A stretch of DNA of 64,000 nucleotides from Methyloprofundus sedimenti (GTDB lineage Bacteria > Pseudomonadota > Gammaproteobacteria > Methylococcales > Methylomonadaceae), in the NCBI RefSeq assembly GCF_002072955.1, contig NZ_LPUF01000001.1:2831802-2895801 (forward strand), read 5' to 3'. A program made the position numbers and the translations under genes. Every line of letters starts with the position of its first letter. The first letter of the stretch is position 1. Shown piece by piece: positions 1-8,409 of the stretch. The notes under the pieces are model-generated. The model had not been told where the DNA came from. It searched no databases and saw only the letters and a program-made list of their open reading frames with translations.

Positions 1-2
1 TG

Positions 3-152
3 GCGGATTATTTACTTAAAGTGATCGTGCAGGATATGGATGAATATCAGAAATTTCTACTGGGTAAATTAACCCGTATTGATGGTGTAAGCGGTGTACA
101 GTCAAGCTTTGTGCTGCGCAAGGCCGTGGATAAAACAGTGCTGCCTTTGTAG
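3..152 (+). CDS. Lrp/AsnC-family transcriptional regulator, C-terminal end (partial)
   Basis: The window opens inside this gene. Reading frame 3 is open from the first bases to a TAG at 150-152, giving 49 residues. They read as the end of the RAM (AsnC_trans_reg) effector-binding domain: a DYLLKVIV strand, a short helix with FLLGKL, the GVSGVQSSFVLR strand and a tail ending VLPL, which is the usual C-terminus of Lrp-type regulators. The DNA-binding half lies left of the window, so neither effector nor target can be inferred. Confidence 0.8.
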   Translation, partial: ADYLLKVIVQDMDEYQKFLLGKLTRIDGVSGVQSSFVLRKAVDKTVLPL

Positions 153-399
153 CATTTATATTAATCATTATTTCTTTGATTTTATAATTCAAAGCAGAGA
201 AGCTAGCAAGAACCTTTAAAATCACTTAAAAACGTAAAGGGTCAAAAAACGTAGAGAAACGTCGAGGGTCTACTATAGAGTTATGGAGAGAAATGACAAG
301 TGAGTAATAGATATGATGTTTATAGGAAAAGTTATCTATATATTTATATCTGCAAGTGCAAGCCGAATTTTTTTCGATTATTCAACAATCTGAAATTCT

Positions 400-640
400 C
401 TCCAAAGCAAGTGGTGGACATCTTGCCAGGGGTGTAAAATTGAACCTGGTGGGGGTGTGGCTCACGGGGTCCGTCGTACTTTAGGGTAACGGCTCGAACT
501 TGAAATGCCGCCCCCGCCACTTGCGCCGTCCGAGACGTCTTTATTGGGATGGTGCCGAGTGATTTCATGTGGCTTTTTTTGAGGTCATTTGTGGCTCTAC
601 TAAGTAGACGAGACGCAGGATGGTGTTGTATCCACTGTTA
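400..640 (+). ncRNA. candidate IS110 bridge RNA region (5' non-coding end)
   Basis: Known IS110-subgroup elements encode a bridge RNA in the non-coding DNA 5' of the transposase. This interval has the right position and size and several pairing segments: gcaagtgg at 407-414 is exactly complementary to ccacttgc at 517-524, and a ccagg/cctgg hairpin lies near 435-460. No guide loop could be assigned because the insertion target is unknown. The role is inferred from position and family, not from a recognised covariance fold. Confidence 0.35.
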
Positions 641-662
641 ACGTTGACCTATGGAGACCGTC

Positions 663-1883
663 ATGAACATTCATAATTTAGCCCATTTACAAGTTGCAGT
701 TGATATCGGTAGTCACGAGCATTATGTGGCTATTGGCCTTTCTGAGGGAGGGATTCTGGACGAATTTTCGATTACGCATACACCAGCAGGGTTTCAGTAT
801 TTTTTTAGCCGTATTGAGCTGCAAGAGCATTTATACAACCGACCTGTAGACGTTGCTATGGAAGGTTACAATGGCTGGGCTCGACCATTGGATAGCCAGA
901 TTCAGAGCCACGGCTATCAGCTTTACAACGTCAACAACCTCAAGCTCGCCCGGTTTAAAGAGATCTTTCCCGCACCCGCAAAATCTGATTTGGTTGATAC
1001 TCACAAAATGCTTGAGTTGTTTCAACTTCAGGATCATTTGCCGCTCGCTAAAGGTGTTCTGCAGGCAGTGCTACCGGTACCCGATGCCAATCGTCGGTTA
1101 AAGCGTCTGACACGGCGGCGACGTCAGTTGATCAATGAAAAGGTTGCTCTGCAAAACCGTATACAGCCTGACCTGCAAGCCACCTGCCCGACGCTTTTGG
1201 ATATGACAGGAAGTATTGATAATCTATGGTTTCTGCACTTTCTAACTTGTCGCGATGATTTGACAAAATTAATGCGACTACAAACCAAAAGCCTGCTTGC
1301 CATTCAAGGGGTTGGCCGGAAATATCTCAACCTCATTCTTGACTGGCAGAAACAGGCAGAATTTTCTAATGAAATCGAAGAAGTCGGCCCGATGATCCAA
1401 GAGGATGCACGCCGCTTGTTAGCCTTGATGGCATCAATTAAAACCATGGATGCAAAAATCGACTCACAGATTCAAAAGTCTGCATATGCTCAGCACATTG
1501 ATTCGATTCCTGGCTTTGGTTTGGTCTGTAGTGCCGAATTGGCGGGTGAAATCGGTACTTTAGACCGCTTTCCGAAACAGAGTAGCTTTTCAATCTATAT
1601 CGGCATGGCACCTCTGGACAACCAATCTGGAGGCTACCAAGGAACTAAATCACCTAAACACGTCAATACCCGAGCTCGTAAAGCGATGATGACCGCAGTT
1701 TGTCGTCACATGGCTTATGTGCCTGAATCTCGCGCTTACTATGATAAAAAACGTTCCGAAGGAAAGACGCACAACAAAGCCGTTCGGGCATTGGGGCGAC
1801 ATATATCACGAGTCATCTGGTCTATGTTGCGTCATGACAGAGATTACATTGAACTTGCGAGTATCAATGAAAAAGCGGCTTAA
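663..1883 (+). CDS. IS110-family transposase (DEDD / Tnp_20)
   Basis: About 406 residues. The N-terminal RuvC-like DEDD domain begins at once with DIGSHEHYVAI, followed by AMEGYNGWARPL and KSDLVDTHKM carrying further acidic residues. The C-terminal Transposase_20 domain has SIPGFG and GMAPLDNQSGGYQG, whose serine is the expected nucleophile. The frame extends to an ATG at 651, but 663 is preferred because GGAG at 653-656 is a well-spaced ribosome-binding site. IS110 transposases work with a guide RNA and do not make long target duplications. No internal stop or frameshift is seen, so the gene may be functional. Confidence 0.9.
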   Translation: MNIHNLAHLQVAVDIGSHEHYVAIGLSEGGILDEFSITHTPAGFQYFFSRIELQEHLYNRPVDVAMEGYNGWARPLDSQIQSHGYQLYNVNNLKLARFKEIFPAPAKSDLVDTHKMLELFQLQDHLPLAKGVLQAVLPVPDANRRLKRLTRRRRQLINEKVALQNRIQPDLQATCPTLLDMTGSIDNLWFLHFLTCRDDLTKLMRLQTKSLLAIQGVGRKYLNLILDWQKQAEFSNEIEEVGPMIQEDARRLLALMASIKTMDAKIDSQIQKSAYAQHIDSIPGFGLVCSAELAGEIGTLDRFPKQSSFSIYIGMAPLDNQSGGYQGTKSPKHVNTRARKAMMTAVCRHMAYVPESRAYYDKKRSEGKTHNKAVRALGRHISRVIWSMLRHDRDYIELASINEKAA

Positions 1884-2155
1884 CAGTTAATGTGAGGTGC
1901 GCACTTATGCTGACGTGTATGATAATGAGGGTAAGGCATAATTGCCTAAATAATAATTAGAGATACACCAGTATCCTGTTCTATCTTTTACTCAAATTTT
2001 TGTTGAGAGGCGGATAATTGCGTCAAATTTATGAGTTGATTTAGAAAATTAACTTGCAAATTCCAGAGGGATGTTCAGGTCTTTGATTTTTGAAAAAAAG
2101 ACAGAAAACTAAGATACCTAAGCTTCAGGGTATACCATTCTTTTTAAAAAATCAT

Positions 2156-3557
2156 GGCTCTTCCCGACTTCGCGGGGTAGTCACTATATGTAGTATATTG
2201 CTATTTGATTATTTAGGTGCAGGCTGGGTATGATAGCCATCTTTTTAGACGGCAAACTTTAAATAAATGAACCCGATATTGTTACAAATTCCTTTGGATT
2301 TACCCGATGTGCAAATAGAGGCATTTGATACTGAGTCTAAAAAAGGAATTATTATTAAAGTCCAAAGTACATGCAAAGGCACAACTTGTCGGCAATGCCA
2401 TCAGCCTATCGATAAGTTTTATGGCTATGGCAAAGAAATTACGTTACGCCATTTACCGATCTTTGAACAGTCCGTCTGGATTAAGATCAAACCGAAGCGT
2501 TACCAATGCCCTTATTGTGATCAAGGCCCGACAACCACTCAGCGCTGTAGTTGGTATGATCAAAAAAGCCCACATACTAAAGCCTATGAACAGTGGATAT
2601 TGCGCGACCTAATCAATAGCACAATAACCGACATCAGTATCAAACGTGGCATTAATGAAGCGGCTGTTGAAGGCATTATTAATCGTTATATTCGTCAAGA
2701 AGTGGATTGGGAGACAATAAAAAGCCTGCCATTACTTGGACTTGATGAGATTGCGTTAAAAAAAGGACATAAAGATTTTGTTGTTATCATTTCAGGGATC
2801 AATGAAGGCGGAGAAAAATGCATTTTGGCCGTATTGCCAAATCGCAAAAAGGAAACAGTAAAAATATTTCTACAAAGCATTCCCGTGGAAATTAAAAGAA
2901 CAATACAACGTGCCTGCGTTGATATGTATGACGGCTACAGTAATGCAGTGTATGAGGAACTTCATGGCGTTGAGGTTGTGGTTGATCGATTCCATGTGAC
3001 CAAAAGCTATCGAGCCTGTGCAGACAACGCAAGAATAAAAGAGATGAAAACACTGAAAAAGACGCTTTCTAGTGAGGATTATGCCCAACTGAAAGGCGTG
3101 ATGTGGTTATTCCGAAAATCACTCTGGGACTTGAATGAAGAGCAACAAATTAAATTAATACAACTCTTTAATTATGCGCCAGAGCTTAAGCAAATTTATA
3201 TTTATCGGGAAGCATTGACGGGTATTTTTAACCGACCTTTAAGTAAAAGTCAGGCAGAAGCTGAGCTAAATTCATGGGTCGAGCAGGTTAGAAATCTGAA
3301 GTTGGACTGTTTCAACTCATTTATAGTGACCTTACAAAACTGGCAGCATGAAATCACTAATTATTTTCTTCGCCGTGAAACCAGTGGTTTTGTAGAAGGA
3401 CTGAATAACAAAATTAAGGTGATCAAAAGACGTTGCTATGGCATTTATGATATAGGGCGTTTATTTCAGCATATTTGGCTTGATGTCGAAGGCCGACGTT
3501 TATTCGGATATGCTTAACACTATATGTTGTGGTCACCCCGCGAAATCGGGAAGAGCC
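2156..3557 (+). mobile_element. ISL3-family insertion sequence, complete
   Basis: The element is about 1,402 bp. Terminal inverted repeats begin ggctcttcccga at 2156 and on the complementary strand at 3557, matching at 22 of the first 23 positions. It is flanked by a perfect 8-bp direct repeat aaaatcat (2148-2155 and 3558-3565), the duplication length typical of ISL3. It carries one intact transposase gene. Perfect ends and duplication suggest a recent insertion. Confidence 0.95.
2267..3517 (+). CDS. ISL3-family transposase
   Basis: 416 residues. The N-terminal zinc-ribbon-like region has CRQC (about residue 40) and CPYC (about 86), followed by a helix-turn-helix segment and the DDE_Tnp_ISL3 catalytic domain. 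The first acidic motif is in LLGLDEIALKKG, the second in ACVDMYDGYSNAV, and the closing glutamate in TSGFVEGLNNKIK, followed by KRRCYGIYD. The length is normal for the family and there is no interruption. It starts 111 bp inside the left inverted repeat and stops 40 bp before the right one, so it is the sole gene of the element. Confidence 0.95.
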   Translation: MNPILLQIPLDLPDVQIEAFDTESKKGIIIKVQSTCKGTTCRQCHQPIDKFYGYGKEITLRHLPIFEQSVWIKIKPKRYQCPYCDQGPTTTQRCSWYDQKSPHTKAYEQWILRDLINSTITDISIKRGINEAAVEGIINRYIRQEVDWETIKSLPLLGLDEIALKKGHKDFVVIISGINEGGEKCILAVLPNRKKETVKIFLQSIPVEIKRTIQRACVDMYDGYSNAVYEELHGVEVVVDRFHVTKSYRACADNARIKEMKTLKKTLSSEDYAQLKGVMWLFRKSLWDLNEEQQIKLIQLFNYAPELKQIYIYREALTGIFNRPLSKSQAEAELNSWVEQVRNLKLDCFNSFIVTLQNWQHEITNYFLRRETSGFVEGLNNKIKVIKRRCYGIYDIGRLFQHIWLDVEGRRLFGYA

Positions 3558-3641
3558 AAAATCATAGATATAAGACCTGATCTCGTTTCTCTTTAAAGGG
3601 CTCTGCCCCCCGCCCCGTAAATATCAGTATGTTAAAAACAT

Positions 3642-3717
3642 CGTCATTCCCGAAGTCTTATATCGGGAATCTATGCTTAACCTACTAGATTCCTGCTAGA
3701 AACATGCAGGAATGACG
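3642..3717. repeat. short palindromic intergenic repeat
   Basis: The ends are inverted copies: cgtcattcc at 3642-3650 and ggaatgacg at 3709-3717. Inside is a second inverted pair, attcctgc...gcaggaat. It lies between the ISL3 insertion and mddA. The form is that of REP-like intergenic elements; no cognate family is assigned. Confidence 0.5.
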
Positions 3718-3777
3718 AATTATAGCTGAGAGTTGTGGGTAATCAGGAAGTTTTATATATTTTTACTTAGATACAAT

Positions 3778-4515
3778 TCAACCATTCTTTTTACCTTTGG
3801 CAAACGGAATTAAACCAGGCACTGCTTCCTTATACTTTAAGTATTCATCACCATGGTTTTTTATAAGATCACGCTCTTCAAACTTAACGCCGATAAGAAT
3901 ATAGGTAGTAAATATGGCTGCAAGACACAAATGACTCAGCGTCATATATGGGGTCACCCAAAAAAACATCATAAATCCAAACATAAGCGGGTGGCGTAGA
4001 TGCTTGTAAAAACCTCTAAGTTGGAATGTCATTTTTTTAGGCTCAGTTCCTTTAAAATAATGCCAAACCTGCTCAAGTCCCAATAACTCAAAGTGATTGA
4101 TCATAAAACTTGATAAACAGACCACAGCCCAGCCAAGAATCGAAATAGCGATTAAAATATTCGCTACCATTGCATTTTGTACATCCCATATAACGCCGTC
4201 TATGGGCTGCCACTGCCAGATCATAACCCAAATTATAATATCGGTAACTAAAACAAAAGTGCTACGTTCAAGAGCTTTGGGAATGTATTTTGTTATCCAT
4301 TGTTTAAAAGCCGGACGCGCCATAATAGTGTGCTGAACTGCAAAAATTGCGACTATCAGACAATTAATGAAAATCGATATGCCAACAGAACTTGTTGGAA
4401 CAGAATCAACCGATTTTGGAACGGGGAAATACCCCAAAAAACCTATCATATACACCATCCAGGACATGAACAAAGTATATGCAATTACACCGTATATAAA
4501 ACCTAGTAGTTTCAT
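3778..4515 (-). CDS. mddA: methanethiol S-methyltransferase (MddA-type, isoprenylcysteine methyltransferase fold)
   Basis: 245 residues with about five or six membrane segments. MddA methylates methanethiol to dimethyl sulfide using S-adenosylmethionine. Features I recognise as MddA-like are the QHTIMARPAFKQW motif, ERSTFVL, the WQWQPIDGVIWDV segment, NHFELLGLEQVW and the C-terminal ICMT/PEMT-type block RHPLMFGFMMFFWVTP followed by KFEERDL and HGDEY. The family also contains NnrU-like relatives, but the MARP/ERST/WQW pattern favours MddA. AGGAGA sits about 6 nt before the ATG. It stands 210 bp downstream of the AhpD-like gene on the same strand, so shared transcription is possible but not shown. 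Confidence 0.75.
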   Translation of the reverse strand: MKLLGFIYGVIAYTLFMSWMVYMIGFLGYFPVPKSVDSVPTSSVGISIFINCLIVAIFAVQHTIMARPAFKQWITKYIPKALERSTFVLVTDIIIWVMIWQWQPIDGVIWDVQNAMVANILIAISILGWAVVCLSSFMINHFELLGLEQVWHYFKGTEPKKMTFQLRGFYKHLRHPLMFGFMMFFWVTPYMTLSHLCLAAIFTTYILIGVKFEERDLIKNHGDEYLKYKEAVPGLIPFAKGKKNG

Positions 4516-4725
4516 TTTTATTCTCCTTTATTTACATTTATTATTATAAGAAGGCTAACGAATCGCTTCTTTTTCTTAAAAAATCACTCATAAATCTTCC
4601 CTGCTAAATACCTAATAACCTGGTCAGAAATTTTCACTCTTTTACCTAGATCAACACACCTGACGACCCCCACTTTTAGATATTTGTTTTGCATTTAAAC
4701 ATGGCGTTCTCCTTTTTATGCCACT

Positions 4726-5286
4726 TTATGCTCTATTCCAGGAACCCCATGCATACTCTGCAAATTCATCATCCAGCGGAATACCAATGACGTTATTGGC
4801 GAAGTTGCTAAATGTTTTGACGCAAATACCTAGAATGACTTCAATAACATGCGCAGGTGTATAGCCAACATCAAGGAATTTTTGCACTTCATTATCAGAA
4901 ACCATGCCTTTGTTACGGACCAATAAACGCGTGAATTGATTGAGTGCTTCCAGTTTTGTGTCGGCGATAGGCTGGTTACTGCGTAGTGCATTTATAATCT
5001 CAGGTGATACATTCTGCATTTCAGCAAATGCAGTGTGACCTGCTACACAATAGTTACATTGATTTTCCGCACTTACCACAATTTGTATGATTTCACGCGA
5101 AGTTGGATTAAAGGCTGATTCTGCAAACTGTTCATTAAGCTCTATAAAAGATTTTAATGCGGGAGCCGATTCCGCTATCACTGCGAATACGTTCGGCACA
5201 AAGCCTAAATTATTGTCTATATCTGCCAATAAATTATTTGCAGGATATTTTGCGTTGTCTGAATTATAAATTTTGAATGCTTTCAT
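4726..5286 (-). CDS. AhpD/carboxymuconolactone decarboxylase-family protein (peroxidase-like)
   Basis: 186 residues, all-alpha CMD fold. The AhpD-type redox motif is present: E74, C77, C80 and H84 in SAENQCNYCVAGH, the arrangement used for thiol-dependent alkylhydroperoxide reduction. The physiological substrate is unknown. GAGGTG provides a ribosome-binding site before the ATG. The gene is divergent from an HxlR regulator at 5453, and two operator-like palindromes lie between them, so it is the likely regulated target. Family placement is firm; the peroxidase role is inferred from the motif. Confidence 0.85.
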   Translation of the reverse strand: MKAFKIYNSDNAKYPANNLLADIDNNLGFVPNVFAVIAESAPALKSFIELNEQFAESAFNPTSREIIQIVVSAENQCNYCVAGHTAFAEMQNVSPEIINALRSNQPIADTKLEALNQFTRLLVRNKGMVSDNEVQKFLDVGYTPAHVIEVILGICVKTFSNFANNVIGIPLDDEFAEYAWGSWNRA

Positions 5287-5381
5287 GGGACACCTCTTTT
5301 AGCTGTTAATTGACGTAGAATAAATATTGCTACGATGTAAAAATTATAGAGATGAGAGCATTTAAAATATACTCTAAACAA

Positions 5382-5420
5382 TGTAGTATTTAACTACACA
5401 AACTGTAGTAACTAACTACA
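5382..5420. promoter_or_regulatory. two tandem 17-bp operators for the HxlR regulator
   Basis: Two copies of tgtagt-N5-actaca lie at 5382-5398 and 5404-5420. Each has perfect 6-bp arms and they are 22 bp apart centre to centre, about two helical turns, so dimers would bind the same face. They sit between the divergent AhpD-like and HxlR genes, 33-71 bp before the regulator start. HxlR-family regulators commonly bind such sites next to their own gene. Confidence 0.75.
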
Positions 5421-5452
5421 CTTTTTTAAGACTAACCAAGGCGTTATTATTT

Positions 5453-6136
5453 ATGGAATACGGTCAGTTTTGTCCAATAGCCAAAGCCACAGAAATCATA
5501 GGTGAAAAATGGACTTTGCTAATTATTCGTGAATTATTGATGGGAGGTTCCCGCTTTAATGAATTACAACGAGGTTTAAGTCTAATTTCGCCAACTATTC
5601 TTTCAAAACGCTTAGAGACCTTATCCGAACAAGGCCTGGTGTTGAAAAAAAAGATTCCCGACCAAAAAGGTTTTGAATATTTTCCCACCGAATCCTGTCG
5701 GCAATTATTACCTATTATCCGCTCACTTGGCGACTGGGGTATGTGCTGGGCACGATCAAATCTAACAGAAAAAGACTATGATGTAGAACTATTGATGCTG
5801 TATTTAAAGCGCAGTATTGTTCCTGACAATCTCATCGGTGATGAAACAGTCATCCGTTTTATGTTTACAGATATAGAAAAATACCGCAATTGGTGGTTAG
5901 TAGTTATAAACGATGAAATTGATTTGTGTGTAAAAGACCCTGGGAAGAATATTGATATTTACTTTACCTCTACCGTTAAAACGATGGCAGATATATGGAT
6001 GGGTGATTACACTTATAAAAAAGCAATTAAAGAAGGTTCTTTGAAATTGGTTGGCGATAAAATTATGAAAAATAGCATCACAGCCTGGATGAGTAATAGC
6101 ATATTTACTGACATTCCACCTGCAAGTGAAATCTAG
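5453..6136 (+). CDS. HxlR-family transcriptional regulator with C-terminal SCP2-like domain
   Basis: 227 residues. Residues about 5-95 are the HxlR winged helix (CPIAKATEIIGEKWTLLIIREL, shown here as two motifs: CPIAKATEII and WTLLIIREL; then GGSRFNELQRGL and SPTILSKRLETL). Cys7 sits at the position of the redox-sensing cysteine in YodB-type members, so electrophile or oxidant sensing is possible. The remaining ~120 residues resemble the SCP2 sterol-carrier-like extension found on some HxlR proteins. It is divergent from the AhpD-like gene, with paired palindromes in between that suggest control of both genes. Confidence 0.85.
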   Translation: MEYGQFCPIAKATEIIGEKWTLLIIRELLMGGSRFNELQRGLSLISPTILSKRLETLSEQGLVLKKKIPDQKGFEYFPTESCRQLLPIIRSLGDWGMCWARSNLTEKDYDVELLMLYLKRSIVPDNLIGDETVIRFMFTDIEKYRNWWLVVINDEIDLCVKDPGKNIDIYFTSTVKTMADIWMGDYTYKKAIKEGSLKLVGDKIMKNSITAWMSNSIFTDIPPASEI

Positions 6137-6277
6137 ACTATGAGCCGCTGCTCATCCAAATTAATGGAGTTATTAGTCGACCTTTTCTGCAGCAAAAATT
6201 ATGTACGATAGCTGGTTTGAGGAAATTATAAGCTATAAATCCTTCCATGATTATTAGACCATTACTGAGCCAAGTAG

Positions 6278-6709
6278 TTATAAGCTCATAATGTAGCTAG
6301 CAGCCGTTTCTCCTTCAACATTAAAGCCATACTTTTCATATAAACGTTTTGCCTCAGTATTAATTTTAAAGACTTCTAAAGCAATACTTTTGGATTGCTC
6401 TTTAGCAGAGGCAATAAGTGATTCCAGTAATTTCGTTCCAATGCCATTTCTTTGCTGGTCAGGATGAATAGCTATCATCCGTAGGTATAGCTGTTCATCC
6501 TTAATTTCAATATGGGAATAAGCGACGAGTTCACTTTCTTTATAAACTAAGGTTATTCCTTCTGGATTAAAGTGTGTAGAAAAATCGTTTGTTTGCCAGT
6601 CTTCATTCCAGCCCCATATGTGAGAAATGTAATCACTCATAACCACGCGATACAATTCAAAAATGGCTTGTTTTTCTAATGTGGATGCTTGTCTGTATAG
6701 GTAGGTCAT
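6278..6709 (-). CDS. GNAT-family N-acetyltransferase
   Basis: About 143 residues from the ATG at 6709; the frame also runs back to a TTG at 6739, next to the stop of the upstream GST gene. The acetyl-CoA binding motif A is clear: LYLRMIAIHPDQQRNGIG followed by TKLLESLI, then the C-terminal AKRLYEKYGF motif. Substrate cannot be told. It follows the GST gene closely on the same strand and is probably co-transcribed with it. Confidence 0.85.
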   Translation of the reverse strand: MTYLYRQASTLEKQAIFELYRVVMSDYISHIWGWNEDWQTNDFSTHFNPEGITLVYKESELVAYSHIEIKDEQLYLRMIAIHPDQQRNGIGTKLLESLIASAKEQSKSIALEVFKINTEAKRLYEKYGFNVEGETAASYIMSL

Positions 6710-6742
6710 GATGATTCTGGTTGTAAGATGAATTGACAAATT

Positions 6743-7348
6743 TTACACCTGTGATTTTATAGAAATATAATTTTTCTGACTCTCAACTCTCTCAAACCAA
6801 GCGTTAATCCTTTTATACCCAGATAAATCAAACTTACCTTCTTCGGCTACATGTGTATAAGCATACAAGGCAATATCAGCGATGCTGTATTGATTGGTAA
6901 CAAAATAATCATGGTTTTGTAAATGCTGCTCCATCACATCTAGCGCCGCATAGCCCTGCGATATTTTTGCTTTCAGGGCTTCTTTATATTCATCTTCCTC
7001 ATTTAAAATAGAAATCCAATAACGCGCTGTGGCGATATTGGGCTCATGACTGAATTGCTCAAAAAACATCCATTGTAAAACCTGCGCTTGTTCATAATTA
7101 CCTTTAGGAATGAAATCCGTATGCGCGGCCAGATACCATAAAATGGCATTGGATTCGGCTAGATATTTTCCATCATGACACAATACAGGTGTGCGCCCAT
7201 TCGGATTGATTTTAAGAAATTCAGGCGTACGTGATTCTTTGTTTAAAATATCAACATTGATTCTTTCATAAGAGATACCCAATTGATTCAGCAATAGACG
7301 AATTTTATAGCAATTGCCCGAGGGTGAAAAATCGTAAAGTGTGTACAT
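6743..7348 (-). CDS. glutathione S-transferase family protein
   Basis: 201 residues. The N-terminal thioredoxin-fold domain (about 1-78) starts MYTLYDFSPSGNCYKIR, with the active-site region SPSGNC, the cis-proline segment NGRTPVL and the glutathione-contact motif LAESNAILWYLA. The helical C-terminal domain has the N-capping-box region NQYSIADIALYAY. The length is standard. It belongs to the prokaryotic GST-like group that includes YfcG/YghU relatives; a specific substrate is not indicated. It probably heads a two-gene unit with the GNAT gene. Confidence 0.85.
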   Translation of the reverse strand: MYTLYDFSPSGNCYKIRLLLNQLGISYERINVDILNKESRTPEFLKINPNGRTPVLCHDGKYLAESNAILWYLAAHTDFIPKGNYEQAQVLQWMFFEQFSHEPNIATARYWISILNEEDEYKEALKAKISQGYAALDVMEQHLQNHDYFVTNQYSIADIALYAYTHVAEEGKFDLSGYKRINAWFERVESQKNYISIKSQV

Positions 7349-7385
7349 GTTTAGGTTTCCTTATGGATAAATAACGCGTGTTTTT

Positions 7386-7799
7386 TTATTCAGAAAAACC
7401 AGCACATTTAGGCGCAGCTATGCCGGATTCATACCATGAGGCTTTATCTGCCCAAAAAATATTATGATTGGGCTTGATATTGGGTGCATGATCCAGTGAA
7501 TCAGCGGGAATAACCAACGCGTTGGCTTGTTTGTTAAGATAAGGCATTCCCGAGCCACAGTGAGTACAGAACACTTTGGTGAATATTCTTTCACCTGGGT
7601 AATCAAAGCGTTTTAGCCATTCAAAACCAGAAATCCAATTTACTTCTGCGGACTTGGTCAAAATATTTGATGCAAATGCAGAACCCGTAATTTTCCGGCA
7701 TTGCTCACAATGACAAAAATAAAAAGCATCAATATGCGTTGCAACTGTGTATTTCACTTTACCGCAAAGACAACTTCCCGAAAATACGCTAGTTTCCAT
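7386..7799 (-). CDS. GFA/CENP-V family zinc protein
   Basis: 137 residues. Zinc ligands of the glutathione-dependent formaldehyde-activating (GFA) fold appear in order: GSCLCGKVKY (CxC), CHCEQCRK (CxxC with preceding CxC) and CTHCGSGM (CxxC). Many GFA-family proteins are not formaldehyde-activating enzymes, so the reaction is open. A second member of the family is the next gene upstream (7871-8254), and the proteins differ enough to be old paralogues. AAGGAAAA lies before the ATG. Confidence 0.85.
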   Translation of the reverse strand: METSVFSGSCLCGKVKYTVATHIDAFYFCHCEQCRKITGSAFASNILTKSAEVNWISGFEWLKRFDYPGERIFTKVFCTHCGSGMPYLNKQANALVIPADSLDHAPNIKPNHNIFWADKASWYESGIAAPKCAGFSE

Positions 7800-7870
7800 T
7801 AGTTTTTCCTTATTTTATGACAGTCACACACGCTCAAAGGGTAAATAACTGTTTTATTGACAACGCTTGA

Positions 7871-8254
7871 TTAAACCTCTTCACTTTTATGTCTAAGAGT
7901 ATGTGCATTGTCTTCCCAGTTTTGCCCATCAAATTTAATAATACGCATCGACTTTGCTGGAGTGTCAAGGCAACGCACGTTGATATCAATACCGTCTGGA
8001 TTGGAACGAGGCGTGTAAAATGCCTTAATCCCACACACTTTACAAAATGTATGTTTCGCAATCCCAGTATTAAATGTATAGGTTTCAAGGTGCTCGCCTC
8101 CAGATAATAAATTAAATTTATTCAAGGGGACAATTAAATGCAGAAACCCAGATTTTGCACAAATAGAGCAATTACACTCGTCAACCTCAATATCTTCGGG
8201 GGCTTCAACTTCAAATTTTACAGCACCGCAATGACAACTACCTTTGTAATTCAT
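7871..8254 (-). CDS. GFA/CENP-V family zinc protein
   Basis: 127 residues. The GFA zinc pattern is complete: GSCHCGAVKFEV, CNCSICAKSGF and FCKVCGIKAFYTPRSNP, ending with the conserved DINVRCLD strand. The 'CNCSICAK.GFLHLIVP' variant is the common bacterial type. It is the first of two adjacent GFA genes; about 70 bp separates it from the next. AAGGAAAAT precedes the ATG. Function beyond zinc binding is not inferred. Confidence 0.85.
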   Translation of the reverse strand: MNYKGSCHCGAVKFEVEAPEDIEVDECNCSICAKSGFLHLIVPLNKFNLLSGGEHLETYTFNTGIAKHTFCKVCGIKAFYTPRSNPDGIDINVRCLDTPAKSMRIIKFDGQNWEDNAHTLRHKSEEV

Positions 8255-8409
8255 CTTATTTTCCTTTTAATATATCGCTTATAGCATTCCCCGAGGGATA
8301 TACATTTTTGCACTTAACAATAACTAGGGTAAGGGAGTCAGGGGGCCAGGGTAAACTTAAAATTTCTGTTATATTAGCTTTATTTAATCACTTTAGGCAG
8401 ACTAAATGG

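Larger units (their letters stand above)
290..1960 (+). mobile_element. IS110-family insertion sequence (ends approximate)
   Basis: The element is defined by its DEDD transposase (663-1883). IS110 elements lack clear terminal inverted repeats, so the ends cannot be fixed by eye. The gap from 153 to 662 holds no convincing gene, but between about 400 and 640 it is locally GC-rich and structured, as expected for the long left end of the IS110 subgroup. The right flank after 1883 is short before unrelated repeat DNA begins near 2060. Limits are estimates from these observations. Confidence 0.55.
2078..3605. repeat. dispersed repeat copy 1, split by the ISL3 element
   Basis: The left half (2078-2155, from ggtctttgat) and right half (3566-3605, ending gggctctg) rejoin across the ISL3 insertion into a sequence of about 115 bp. 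Near-identical uninterrupted copies lie at 9727-9841 and 13058-13169. Shared landmarks are taagcttcagggtatacc, a T/A-rich run, and gacctgatc. No open frame is conserved. Copy 1 shows the repeat predates the ISL3 insertion. Confidence 0.8.
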
